DNA of 46,613 nucleotides from JBEBSD01 sp040394475 (GCA_040394475.1 JBEBSD010000049.1:1-46613), one strand, 5' to 3'. Shown: positions 26,124 to 35,393, counted from the stretch's first letter. Made by a program: numbers and translations. The notes: generated by a model not told the origin, from the letters alone.

Positions 26124-26825
26124 TTAATCAAATATCCGATCGGGCATAAAATTCAGGATGGAATGGAACTTTTGCCGGTATTTATCCGGGTCGAGGCGAT
26201 AGAGGGAAGCTTTTTTGGTCACGGAATTTCCATCTTTTTCACCGGTATCAATGAGCAATTCGGTGGAAAAGAACTTCCTTCTGAAATTCCTGCGATCCAG
26301 GGGAACGCCATAGATGGCTTCATAGAGTTTCTGAAGCTGGGGAATCGAAAACTTATCCGGGAGCAGTTCCAGGCCCAGCGGGTGCAAGGCGGCTTTATAC
26401 CGCAGGCGGTCCAGCGCGGCATCTACCATTTGCTTGTGATCGAAAATCAGTTCCGGAAGCGCGTTCAGGCTGATCCAGGAAGCCTGCCGCTTGTCGTTCA
26501 GCTGCGGCAAATAGTCTTCCAGGTTAACAAGTGCAAAAAAAACAATGGAAATGGTGCGTTCAACCGGATCTCTGCCGATATTTCCATAAGCCTGCAGCTG
26601 CTCTACGTACAGATCCTGTATACCGGTGAGATCGTATAAAATCCGCTTGGCTCCGTCCTCCAGGTTTTCATCTGCTCTGAGAAATCCCCCCATCAGCGAC
26701 CAGCGGCCCTTTTCCGGCTCAAAATTACGTTTGATCAGAAGAAGTTTTAATTCCTCGCCGTCAAATCCCAGAATAATACAATCGATAGCTACTAATATCC
26801 GATGAGGATGGGGGTACTGGTTCAT
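26124..26825 (-). CDS. araR: AraR, Nudix-related transcriptional regulator of arabinose use
   Basis: This 233-residue protein has an N-terminal Nudix fold (about 1-145) and a C-terminal winged-helix part (about 155-225, PQLQKLYEAIYGVPLDRRNFRRKF). The Nudix box at 47-69 keeps Gly47, Glu53, Arg61 and Gly68, but all three catalytic glutamates of the REUxEE core are replaced (Ile62, Asp65, Leu66). It should therefore bind a ligand and not hydrolyse. This matches the Nudix-related AraR family characterised in Bacteroides thetaiotaomicron, where L-arabinose lifts repression. It sits directly upstream of araBAD on the same strand, with candidate operators in the gap, so it probably represses araBAD. 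A general NrtR/ADP-ribose type regulator is the alternative, but context favours AraR. Confidence 0.9.
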   Translation of the reverse strand: MNQYPHPHRILVAIDCIILGFDGEELKLLLIKRNFEPEKGRWSLMGGFLRADENLEDGAKRILYDLTGIQDLYVEQLQAYGNIGRDPVERTISIVFFALVNLEDYLPQLNDKRQASWISLNALPELIFDHKQMVDAALDRLRYKAALHPLGLELLPDKFSIPQLQKLYEAIYGVPLDRRNFRRKFFSTELLIDTGEKDGNSVTKKASLYRLDPDKYRQKFHSILNFMPDRIFD

Positions 26826-26853
26826 TCAACTTTCAATTACGATACGGTTACGC

Positions 26854-28326
26854 TCAAGACAATACAGAACGCACGACATTGCCGTGCACGTCGGTTAAGC
26901 GAAACCGTCTTCCCTGATGCTTAAAAATCAATTGTTCATGATCGACGCCCAACAGGTGCATGACCGTAGCCTGGAAGTCATGTACGTGCACGGGATCTCT
27001 CACGATGTTATAACTGAAGTCGTCGGTTTCTCCATAGACGAACCCTTTCTTCACGCCTGCGCCGGCCATCCAGACGGTAAAACAACGGGGATGGTGATCG
27101 CGTCCGTAATTTTCCTTAGTAAGTTTTCCCTGCGAGTAAGCGCCTCTTCCGAACTCTCCCCCCCAGATTACCAGTGTTTCGTCGAGCAGGCCGCGTTGCT
27201 TCAGGTCTGTCACCAATGCCGCGGAAGCCTGATCGACTGATTTTGTCATGACTTTTATATCGTTCGGCAAGTTCCCGTGCTGGTCCCACCCCTGGTGGTA
27301 CAACTGCACAAACTTGACATCTTTCTCAATCAACTTACGCGCCAGCAGGCAATTGGCTGCAAAAGTGCCCGGTTTGCGGGACTCCTCGCCATACATGTCA
27401 AAAATATAATCCGGCTCCTTCGATATATCCAGGGTCTCGGGTACCGCAGTCTGCATCCGGTACGCCATTTCGTACTGGGCCATGCGCTGGTTGATCTCAG
27501 GGTCCAACACCTTCCGGGACTGCTCCTCATGCAGGCGTGCCAGGGCATCCAGCATCCGGCGCCGGCTTGTTTTATCCAGCCCTTCCGGGTTATTCAGGTA
27601 AAATACGGGATCGGGTCCCGACCTGAACACGACGCCCTGGTGTACGGATGGCAGGAAACCATTGCTCCATAATTTGGCATACAAGGGCTGATCCCCGCCC
27701 CGCCCCTTCGAGAGCAGCACGACAAAGGAAGGAAGATTCTGGTTGTCAGAACCCAGCCCGTAACTAATCCAGGATCCCCAGGAGGGTCTTCCGCCTTGCT
27801 CACTGCCCGTTTGAAAAAACGTTATTGCCGGATCGTGGTTAATGGCTTCGGTATACATGGACCGGATAAAAGTGGCCTCTCCGGCCACCTGCGAAATATA
27901 AGGCAGCAACTCGCTTATCCAGAGCTGCCCACCCAAATGCTGTTGAAATGAATAAGCGGATGCAGCCAGCGGGAACTTGCTTTGTCCGGCCGTCATACCC
28001 GTCAGCCGCTGCCCTTTCCGGATCGATTCGGGAAGATCCTGTCCCCACATTTCTTCCAGCTTGGGTTTGTAATCAAACAATTCCAGCTGCGAGGGAGCGC
28101 CGCTTTGAAACAGGTAAATCACCCGTTTCGCCTTCGGTGCAAAATGGGGCTTGCCCACGGGTAAACCGGTAGTTTCAGGGCTCATTTCCTTTCCCGCCCA
28201 GGACTTATCGGAAGTCAGTAAAGAAGACAGCGCGGCCGCTCCCAGTCCCAGGCTGGACCGGGACAAAAAATTACGCCTGCTTTGCTGTTCGTGCCAACTC
28301 TGCTCTATTTCTTTCAGAAAGCTCAT
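26854..28326 (-). CDS. DUF1501 family exported protein
   Basis: This 490-residue protein belongs to DUF1501, a family related to sulfatases and alkaline phosphatases that is abundant in Planctomycetes and Bacteroidota. A Tat-type leader is visible at about 16-45 (QSRRNFLSRSSLGLGAAALS). Family stretches include RVIYLFQSGAPSQLELFDYK, NHDPAITFFQTGSEQGGRPSWGSW, YHQGWDQHGNLPNDI, the metal-site-like VIWGGEFGRG, and RDHHPRCFTVWMAGAGVKKG. The function is not established. In most genomes it is paired with a DUF1553/DUF1549 cytochrome-like partner; none is present here. It ends 28 bases before araR and starts 74 bases after the M28 gene, all on one strand. Confidence 0.9.
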   Translation of the reverse strand: MSFLKEIEQSWHEQQSRRNFLSRSSLGLGAAALSSLLTSDKSWAGKEMSPETTGLPVGKPHFAPKAKRVIYLFQSGAPSQLELFDYKPKLEEMWGQDLPESIRKGQRLTGMTAGQSKFPLAASAYSFQQHLGGQLWISELLPYISQVAGEATFIRSMYTEAINHDPAITFFQTGSEQGGRPSWGSWISYGLGSDNQNLPSFVVLLSKGRGGDQPLYAKLWSNGFLPSVHQGVVFRSGPDPVFYLNNPEGLDKTSRRRMLDALARLHEEQSRKVLDPEINQRMAQYEMAYRMQTAVPETLDISKEPDYIFDMYGEESRKPGTFAANCLLARKLIEKDVKFVQLYHQGWDQHGNLPNDIKVMTKSVDQASAALVTDLKQRGLLDETLVIWGGEFGRGAYSQGKLTKENYGRDHHPRCFTVWMAGAGVKKGFVYGETDDFSYNIVRDPVHVHDFQATVMHLLGVDHEQLIFKHQGRRFRLTDVHGNVVRSVLS

Positions 28327-28400
28327 TTTCTATCTACCTCTTTTTACAACAAGCGGTTACAAACAGGATTCTACTGCAATGCAGGACCGCTTTTCTGTTC

Positions 28401-29945
28401 TTATCTTCCCGCGGCCTGCGGTAAAGGCTTGCGGGGGATTTTTTCATCCATTTGTGCTGTATTGTAGACAAATGCAGCCACGATTACCGCCATTTGTTTC
28501 AGATCATCCAGCACCAGCCGTTCGTAGGTATCCGCATTCGTGTGGTGCGTGCGGGAACCGTACTCGATACCATCCTGGATAAACTGAAACCCGGGCAGGC
28601 CTACTCCGTCGAAACTGAGATGGTCAGTCCCGCCGGTGTTCCGGGAAGTAATGGTAGGATGGTCGATCAGGTCGGCAAACGGTGCCAGCCATTTTTCAAA
28701 CAGCGGCCTCACGGCTTCATTTCCCTGCAGGTAAATACCCCGTATCCGGCCTGTTCCATTATCTATATTATAGTAAGCCGATACCTTTTCATGGTCCGGG
28801 GTCAACATCATCGTCTGTGCATCGCCAAAGGCTTTCTTCACATAATTCCGGGACCCGTGTATCCCTTGCTCCTCCCCCGACCACAGAGCAATCCGGATGG
28901 TACGTCTGGGTTTTAAACCGGTTGCCTTCAGAATCCGGACCGCTTCCAGCATGACCACACACCCCGCAGCATTGTCGGTAGCGCCGGTGGCGCCGTGCCA
29001 GGAATCCAGATGGGCGCCCAGCATGACCAATTGTTCTCCCAGCTTCCGGTCGGTTCCCGGTATTTCGGCCACCACATTTGCCGCACGTGTTTTCTCCGTA
29101 AAAAAGCTCGTTTTCAGCTCGGCTTCCAACGTTACAGGAATCCCACTTTCGAGCAATCGCATTACCATTGCCGAATGTTCATTCGACAACTCAAAAGCCG
29201 GCCCGGCCTCCGGAGCACCGGCCTGGTAGGGCGCTCCGTTGCTGGTAAACACGGTTCCATGCCTGCCCTGTCTCCTGACAACCTCCAGCCGGATTTGCTG
29301 GCTTACCAGAAAACTGTCTGTTTTACTTCTGAAATTCCTCATCAGCCGGTACCGTTCCAGCATTTCCGGCGTAAAACTCCTCCCGCCGAAGGTTTGCGTA
29401 TTGGTCATTTGCTCCAGTTCCTCCGCTGTATAACGCAGGGCATCCGCTTTGAAAGTAGGCGAAGCATCAAAATCTTCTCCCTTTACAATAACAATCTTAT
29501 CCGTTAGCTTCCCCTCGTATCTGGCAAAATCCTCTTCTTTATTCAACTCTACCAGCACTACCTCTCCGCTGATCAGGCCCGGTGTGCTTCCTGTCCATGC
29601 CTTCGGCACTGCAATAAATGGCATATAGTAGGGTTTTGTCATCGCGATATAACTCTTTTCCACCTGCCAGCCTTTCCCGAATTCTCCCCACTCCTCCTGA
29701 CGCGCATTGGCAAGCCCCCACGCTGTTAGCTGTTGGACCGACCAGTTGGCCGCCCGCTCAAAACCGGGTGAATTGGTCAGCCGGGGGCCTGACACATCGG
29801 TAAGCTGATGTGCGAGATAGGCAACTTTTGAATTCTCGAAGCCCTCTTTCCTGATTTTATCCAGCGCTTGTTGATCACTCTTTTGCGCGGTGACCGCAGC
29901 CGCGAGAAAAATCCCTAAAAAAAGCATTGAACCTGTTCGTATCAT
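28401..29945 (-). CDS. M28 family zinc aminopeptidase, exported
   Basis: This 514-residue protein has a signal peptide (about 1-20, MLFLGIFLAAAVTAQ) and is probably periplasmic or surface-located. The M28 metallopeptidase domain occupies the C-terminal half: LGAHLDSWHGATGATDNAAG carries the first His and bridging Asp, LWSGEEQGIHGS the catalytic and metal Glu pair, YYNIDNGTG the next Asp, and GGTDHLSFDGVGLPGFQF the last His. A PA-like insert domain probably lies before it (about 120-260). The order matches plasma glutamate carboxypeptidase-like members. It removes N-terminal amino acids from peptides; the specificity is not visible. It faces away from the oxidoreductase gene across a 394-base gap. 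Confidence 0.9.
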   Translation of the reverse strand: MIRTGSMLFLGIFLAAAVTAQKSDQQALDKIRKEGFENSKVAYLAHQLTDVSGPRLTNSPGFERAANWSVQQLTAWGLANARQEEWGEFGKGWQVEKSYIAMTKPYYMPFIAVPKAWTGSTPGLISGEVVLVELNKEEDFARYEGKLTDKIVIVKGEDFDASPTFKADALRYTAEELEQMTNTQTFGGRSFTPEMLERYRLMRNFRSKTDSFLVSQQIRLEVVRRQGRHGTVFTSNGAPYQAGAPEAGPAFELSNEHSAMVMRLLESGIPVTLEAELKTSFFTEKTRAANVVAEIPGTDRKLGEQLVMLGAHLDSWHGATGATDNAAGCVVMLEAVRILKATGLKPRRTIRIALWSGEEQGIHGSRNYVKKAFGDAQTMMLTPDHEKVSAYYNIDNGTGRIRGIYLQGNEAVRPLFEKWLAPFADLIDHPTITSRNTGGTDHLSFDGVGLPGFQFIQDGIEYGSRTHHTNADTYERLVLDDLKQMAVIVAAFVYNTAQMDEKIPRKPLPQAAGR

Positions 29946-30339
29946 ATCGTTATAGGCTGTTGATCACCCGATTTTATAAAGGGCTTGAATGACCTTTTAA
30001 ATATAAGGGATTTCTCCGCAATTACTTGGGAAAGTTCGGGGAAAAACAGGAAATCCATCGAATCCTGCCGGATAACGTCCCGAAAAACTTCCGCTCCGGA
30101 CGCCCTTTTCGTCAAGAACGGTGAAGGACATCGTTGCTAATACTTGCTGAATTTTATCCTTAAATCTGTGGCAAGTAAATCCAATCAGTCAAAATAGAGT
30201 CAATAGTGATCAAATACTGAAAAGTAATTAGCACTTTTTCCTTTTAAAATTGTATCGTAATTCCCGCGGCGGCGCGAATGTCCGGATCTCACCATTCCTG
30301 CAGGGTATACCGAGGCGAAAAAATTAACTTTCTACCATC
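29946..30339. other. Divergent intergenic region between M28 peptidase and oxidoreductase genes
   Basis: These 394 bases should hold promoters for both flanking genes. A weak minus-strand minus-7-like element TATATTTA lies at 29998-30005 (seven of eight positions of TAnnTTTG), without a well-spaced minus-33 partner. No plus-strand match, RNA gene or small open frame with support was seen. Confidence 0.35.
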
Positions 30340-31467
30340 ATGTCAAAAAAAATCAACATAGCTATTGTCGGACTTGGATTCGGGGCCGAATTCATTCCGA
30401 TTTACCAGCGTCATCCGAATGCCCGTATGTACGCGATTTGTCAGCGTACCGTTTCCAAACTCAATGAAACCGGTGATGCATTCGGGATTGACGTCCGGTA
30501 CTCCGACTATGATGACCTCCTGAAAGACCCCGCTATTGACGCCGTGCATATTAATTCCCCGATCCCGAACCATGCAGCGCAAACCCTGAAAGCGCTTCGC
30601 GCAGGAAAACACGTTGCCTGTACCGTTCCGATGGCGACGACGGTGGCGGAATGTGAAGAAATCGTCAGGACTGCCCGGGAAACCGGCAAAAAGTACATGA
30701 TGATGGAAACGGTCGTTTATGCCCGGGAATTCCTTTTTGTCAAGGATCTTTACGAAAAAGGAGAGCTTGGGAAAATCCAGTTTTTGAAAGCCAGCCATCA
30801 GCAGGACATGGACGGCTGGCCCGACTACTGGCCGGGGCTTCCGCCCATGCATTATGCCACGCATTGCGTGGGCCCTGTTGCGGGACTGCTGCGGCTCGAA
30901 GCGGAGTATGTTTCCTGCTTCGGTTCCGGGACGATCCGGGAAGAGCTTGCCAAAATCCATAATTCTCCCTTCGCGGTAGAATCCGCCCATATTAAATTTA
31001 AAGACAGTGATCTGTCGGCCTATGTCTACCGGTCATTATTCGATACTGCGCGCCAGTACCGGGAAAGCTTCGAGGTATATGGCAGCAAGAAGTCATTCGA
31101 ATGGCCCCTGATCGAAGGGGAGGACCCTGTCATCCACACCGCTAAGAAGGCCGAACACCAAATTCCGGAACACGTAAAAACACCGGATTTTGCGCATTTG
31201 CTTCCAAAAGAAATCCAATCATTCACTACCCGGGGCGTTTATGACAGTGACGACAGTACCCATTTGTCATTTACACAGGGCGCCGGTCATGGCGGGTCGC
31301 ATCCGCACCTTGTGCACGAGTTCCTGACGGCCCTGGTAACCGATCGCGACCCCTTTCCGAATGCCTGGCAATCGGCCAACTGGACCAGCGTCGGGATATT
31401 GGCCCACGAGTCGGCCATGCAGGGCGGGAAGCTGGTGCCCATACCGGATTTTAAACAGCTGTCCTGA
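30340..31467 (+). CDS. Gfo/Idh/MocA family NAD(P)-dependent oxidoreductase
   Basis: This 375-residue protein has an N-terminal Rossmann fold (about 4-125) with dinucleotide motif GLGFGAEF (11-18) and a C-terminal Gfo/Idh/MocA sandwich (about 130-340). No signal peptide is seen, so it is cytoplasmic. Family members oxidise or reduce sugars and cyclitols. The usual EKP motif carrying the catalytic lysine reads TVP here (Thr95-Val96-Pro97 in HVACTVPMA), so the lysine is lost. The conserved His-rich segment MHYATHCVGPVAGLL is kept. It is followed at 157 bases by the ThuA/dehydrogenase protein, a pairing commonly seen in Bacteroidota and Planctomycetes sugar loci. The substrate is unknown. Confidence 0.9.
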   Translation: MSKKINIAIVGLGFGAEFIPIYQRHPNARMYAICQRTVSKLNETGDAFGIDVRYSDYDDLLKDPAIDAVHINSPIPNHAAQTLKALRAGKHVACTVPMATTVAECEEIVRTARETGKKYMMMETVVYAREFLFVKDLYEKGELGKIQFLKASHQQDMDGWPDYWPGLPPMHYATHCVGPVAGLLRLEAEYVSCFGSGTIREELAKIHNSPFAVESAHIKFKDSDLSAYVYRSLFDTARQYRESFEVYGSKKSFEWPLIEGEDPVIHTAKKAEHQIPEHVKTPDFAHLLPKEIQSFTTRGVYDSDDSTHLSFTQGAGHGGSHPHLVHEFLTALVTDRDPFPNAWQSANWTSVGILAHESAMQGGKLVPIPDFKQLS

Positions 31468-31572
31468 CGGGGGCGGTTGTTACAAAGCAGCAAGCAGCTG
31501 TTTTGTACCGTGGATTGTGTCTGCACAATTCATTTCCGAGCCGGCTGGCAGCTGGACGGGCTGGTATCTAAA

Positions 31573-31596
31573 ATGGTCTGTGGAGACACAGACCAT
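31573..31596. terminator. Perfect hairpin, same stem as the clpX terminator
   Basis: ATGGTCTGTG (31573-31582) pairs with CACAGACCAT (31587-31596) around the loop GAGA. No U-tract follows. The same ten-base stem, with a different loop, recurs at 38320-38346. It lies 28 bases before the ThuA gene start, so it may be a leader structure or a terminator of the oxidoreductase gene. Confidence 0.6.
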
Positions 31597-31623
31597 GGAA
31601 TCGTAAATCATATAATTCGCAAA

Positions 31624-34600
31624 ATGAAATTCAGCTATTTAATAACCCTGGTCGTGCTGACTGCCTGTGCGAGTAAGCAACCCCGGCAGCAGGTACAGGC
31701 TGATCCCCTGACCGCCAGGCGTATCGAAGTGTTGTTCCTCGGCGACCACGGGCATCACAGACCCGCAGAACGACTACCGCAGCTTATGGCAGCGCTGGGC
31801 CCCAAAGGGATCAATTTTACGTATACCGATGATCTGAATGACCTGAATCCTGCTACACTGGCCCGATACGACGCCCTGATGCTGTTTGCCAACTGGGACT
31901 CTATCGCTCCGCCGCAGGCGGAAGCGTTACTCCATTTTGTAGCCTCCGGGAAAGGGTTTATACCCGTTCACTGTGCGTCCTACTGTTTCCGGAACAATCC
32001 GGATATCGTCAAATTAATGGGGGGCCAGTTCTGGCGCCATACCTGGGACACCATCCAACCGGTATGGACACAGCCCGGACACCCGGCTATTGCCGGCACA
32101 GCTCCTTTTAAAACAGTCGATGAAACCTATGTGCACGTCCAGCTGCAACCCGACAACGTCGTGTTAACCGAACGCCTGATCGGAAAAGATCAGGAAAAAG
32201 ACCGTCCCGGACAGGACCGAGAGCCCTATACCTGGGTGCGTACCCATGGCAAAGGCCGGGTTTTTTATACGGCATACGGGCACGACGAACGGACCTGGTC
32301 GCACCCTGGCTTTCATGATCTACTGGAGAAAGGCATCTTATGGGCCATCAATGACGAAGCCCGTGCAGCTCATACAGCCTTGAACCCAAAGCCTTTTGAG
32401 TACCGGGAGGCCAGGCTCCCGAACTACGAACAACGTCCCGGACCACAGCTTCAGCAACTCCCCCTTTCCCCGGAAGAATCGGTGAAACATATCCAGATAC
32501 CAGTAGATTTCACCCTGCAGGTGTTTGCACACGAACCCGATGTGATGCATCCGATTGCAATGACCTGGGACGAACGCGGCCGGTTGTTTGTCCTGATCAC
32601 GAAAGACTATCCCAACGAGCGGAAAGAAGAAGGCGGGGAAGATTATATCCTGCTCTGCGAAGACACCGATAACGACGGCAAAGCCGATAAGTTTACCCGT
32701 TTTGCAGAAGGATTGAGCATTCCGACCGGGATGGTCTTCGCTAATGGCGGCCTGATTGTTTCGCAGGCCCCTCATATGCTCTTTCTGCAGGATACCGACG
32801 GGGATGACAAGGCAGATGTTAAAAAAATCCTGTTTTCCGGTTTTGGCACCTTCGACACCCATGCCGGGCCGTCAAGTCTTCATTATGGGTTCGATAACTG
32901 GATTTACGGAGCGGTCGGTTATTCGGGTTTCAAAGGAAAATTCGGGAACGCCGATTCCCTGAATTTCGGCCAGGCACTTTTCCGCTTCAGACCGGACGGT
33001 TCGGACATGGAGCTGCTGACGCGAACTTCCAACAACACCTGGGGCCTGGGTTTCAACGAAGAAGGGGATTTGTTCGGCTCTACCGCCAATAACGCCCACG
33101 GCTGGTACATGGCCATTCCGAACCGGTATTTTGGCAGCAGCACCGTCGACAACGGAAGTCGCAGTACCGATACTCACAAAGACATGCAGCCCATTACCCC
33201 CAAAGTGCGCCAGGTGGATGTATTTGGAGGCTTTACAGCGGCGGCGGGGCATAATTTCTATACAGCCAGGGCTTTCCCGCCGAAATTCTGGAACAAGGCA
33301 GCTTTTGTATCCGAACCGACCGGTCACCTGCTCCATATCAACTATATGGAAAAAAATGGTACCGATTATACGGATAAGCTCGGCTTTAACCTGCTCGCCG
33401 GGGCCGACGAGTGGGTCTCACCTGTATTTGCGCAGGTGGGACCGGACGGAGCCGTATGGGTGGCCGACTGGTACAGTTTCATCATTCAGCATAACCCGAC
33501 GCCGAAAGGGTTTGAAAATGGCCCCGGAAACGCCTACGCTACCGACCTGCGGGACTATACCCACGGCCGTATCTACCGCATCGGCTGGAAACATGCTCCT
33601 CCGTATCAGCCCTTAACACTTCACAAAAATCAACCCAAAGCCCTGGTTGCAGCCCTTGGGAATACCAACATGTTCTGGCGTTTGCAGGCCCAGCGCCTCC
33701 TGGTGGAAAATGGCGGACCGGAGATAGTGCCGGAACTGGCAGCCCTGGTAAAAGACAACTCGGTAGATGCTATTGGCCTCAACACGGCCGCTATTCATGC
33801 CTTATGGACATTGCATGGACTGGGAGCCCTCGAAAACGAAAACGGAGAAGCTTATCGTGCAGCGCTGGCGGCACTTCGGCACCCTTCGGCTGCAGTCCGT
33901 AAAAACGCCTTACGGGTGCTTCCCAAAACGGCCGGCACTGCTGAGGCGCTGCTGGCCGGCAACCTGCTGCAAGATCCGGACAACCTGGTCGTGCTCCATG
34001 CGTTACTGGCGTTCAGCGAAGCCCCGTTCACTCCCGCTATCGAAACCGCCCTCCTCAACCGGCTCGAAACATCTGCAGAAACGGACGACCGCTGGCTACC
34101 GGATGCATTTGCAATCGTATTGAATGCCCACGACGGGAAGCTGCGCCGGCGTTATCTGGCCACCCGGCAAGCATCCGGACAGGCGGCGCTTACTGAAAAT
34201 ACAGCCGCGGCGATCCACCATCACCACGAAGCCCCTGCTGCCCGCGCCGCTCTCACGGTCCAGGGGAAAGCTGAGCTTTCCGTCTCTTCCATCCAAATCG
34301 AACCGGGGTCACCGTTTGTCCGGGAATATGCCCGGATCATTGTTGAAATTACCAATTCAGGTACCGTAGCAGTTCCAAAAGAACAAGTGCCGGTAGTAAC
34401 GGTGTCCGTACGGGGCAAAGGACTGGAGAGTGATTTTATCAGCAAACAGCTGACCAATGGAATCGCACCGGGAGAAACCGTCAGATTGAGCGAAGGCAAT
34501 AACGGGCCCTGGAAAAGCACATTTGGATTCAGTGCCGAGCAAGCGGGCAGCGTCACCGTTACAGCCGTTGTGGACGCAGACAACATCATCCCTGAAGCGG

Positions 34601-35322
34601 ACGAAGAGCGGAACAACCGGCTCAGCAAAAGCTTTGACGTAAAGCGGCCTCAAAGCCTGGCAACCTGGGCCCTTGAACGGGCTGTCAGGGGGTATGCATC
34701 CTACGCCCCCGCCGACTCGGTAGCCGCCCTCTTCCGGACCGCACAAAGCCTGCCATCTTCCGAAAAAGCGGCCCTCTACAAGGGCGCCCTGAATGGCTGG
34801 AATGTCCGCCGCAAAGTGACCCTTTCAGCGGAAGATCAGCAATTGATTGCGTCACTCCGCCCTGATCTCCCGTCCGATTTGTCAGGACGCTACGAAGCCT
34901 TTCTCCGGTCGGCAGGGATGCAATCCACCGAGCCAACCGACCCAGAACTACAGACCATCCATATTAAGGCGATCCGGGAAGAGATGAAATACGACCGGAC
35001 CACTTTCACGGTGAAAGCCGGAAAACCGGTAGAAATCGTCTTTGAAAACCCGGATGCAATGCAGCACAACCTCGTGATCGGGAAGCCCCGTTCACTGGAA
35101 ATCATCGGAAATGCCGCCGATCAGATGATTACCCGCCCGGACGCAGCCGAAAAACAGTATGTCCCGGCAGTTCCCGAAGTAATTGCTTTTACTCCACTGG
35201 TGAACCCGGACGAAACCTATCGCCTCCGGTTCACGGCTCCGGCCACACCAGGGGATTACCCCTATGTCTGTACATTCCCCGGGCACTGGCGGCTGATGTC
35301 CGGAACGATGAAAGTAGAATAA
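31624..35322 (+). CDS. ThuA / PVC-type dehydrogenase / HEAT / CARDB-like / azurin multidomain lipoprotein
   Basis: This 1232-residue lipoprotein starts at ATG 31624, which gives lipobox LTAC (Cys15); the frame is open up to 31477. Domains in order: ThuA (about 32-245, IEVLFLGDHGHHRP ... GKGRVFYTAYGHDERTW); a PVC-type membrane-bound dehydrogenase propeller (about 290-655, FTLQVFAHEPDVMHPIAMTW, with EDTDNDGKAD and QDTDGDDKAD loops); HEAT-like helices (about 675-850); a CARDB-like sandwich (about 880-1005); a helical stretch; and a cupredoxin (about 1108-1232). Copper ligands are His1148, Cys1216, His1221 and Met1225, with the exact azurin spacing. Relatives usually carry a CxxCH cytochrome domain; no CxxCH exists here. 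It probably oxidises a sugar or polyol at the cell surface or in the periplasm and passes electrons to copper (inference). Confidence 0.85.
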   Translation: MKFSYLITLVVLTACASKQPRQQVQADPLTARRIEVLFLGDHGHHRPAERLPQLMAALGPKGINFTYTDDLNDLNPATLARYDALMLFANWDSIAPPQAEALLHFVASGKGFIPVHCASYCFRNNPDIVKLMGGQFWRHTWDTIQPVWTQPGHPAIAGTAPFKTVDETYVHVQLQPDNVVLTERLIGKDQEKDRPGQDREPYTWVRTHGKGRVFYTAYGHDERTWSHPGFHDLLEKGILWAINDEARAAHTALNPKPFEYREARLPNYEQRPGPQLQQLPLSPEESVKHIQIPVDFTLQVFAHEPDVMHPIAMTWDERGRLFVLITKDYPNERKEEGGEDYILLCEDTDNDGKADKFTRFAEGLSIPTGMVFANGGLIVSQAPHMLFLQDTDGDDKADVKKILFSGFGTFDTHAGPSSLHYGFDNWIYGAVGYSGFKGKFGNADSLNFGQALFRFRPDGSDMELLTRTSNNTWGLGFNEEGDLFGSTANNAHGWYMAIPNRYFGSSTVDNGSRSTDTHKDMQPITPKVRQVDVFGGFTAAAGHNFYTARAFPPKFWNKAAFVSEPTGHLLHINYMEKNGTDYTDKLGFNLLAGADEWVSPVFAQVGPDGAVWVADWYSFIIQHNPTPKGFENGPGNAYATDLRDYTHGRIYRIGWKHAPPYQPLTLHKNQPKALVAALGNTNMFWRLQAQRLLVENGGPEIVPELAALVKDNSVDAIGLNTAAIHALWTLHGLGALENENGEAYRAALAALRHPSAAVRKNALRVLPKTAGTAEALLAGNLLQDPDNLVVLHALLAFSEAPFTPAIETALLNRLETSAETDDRWLPDAFAIVLNAHDGKLRRRYLATRQASGQAALTENTAAAIHHHHEAPAARAALTVQGKAELSVSSIQIEPGSPFVREYARIIVEITNSGTVAVPKEQVPVVTVSVRGKGLESDFISKQLTNGIAPGETVRLSEGNNGPWKSTFGFSAEQAGSVTVTAVVDADNIIPEADEERNNRLSKSFDVKRPQSLATWALERAVRGYASYAPADSVAALFRTAQSLPSSEKAALYKGALNGWNVRRKVTLSAEDQQLIASLRPDLPSDLSGRYEAFLRSAGMQSTEPTDPELQTIHIKAIREEMKYDRTTFTVKAGKPVEIVFENPDAMQHNLVIGKPRSLEIIGNAADQMITRPDAAEKQYVPAVPEVIAFTPLVNPDETYRLRFTAPATPGDYPYVCTFPGHWRLMSGTMKVE

Positions 35323-35393
35323 CGTTTTCCGGCAGAAAGGATCTGCACGGCGGGACATGTGAGATCGCTTGCTCCGGAAACATTCCGTTCTCT

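Noticed and set aside
31720..32360. Trehalose-utilisation function for the ThuA domain
   Set aside because: ThuA is a common fold in multidomain Bacteroidota and Planctomycetes proteins; no other trehalose gene is nearby.
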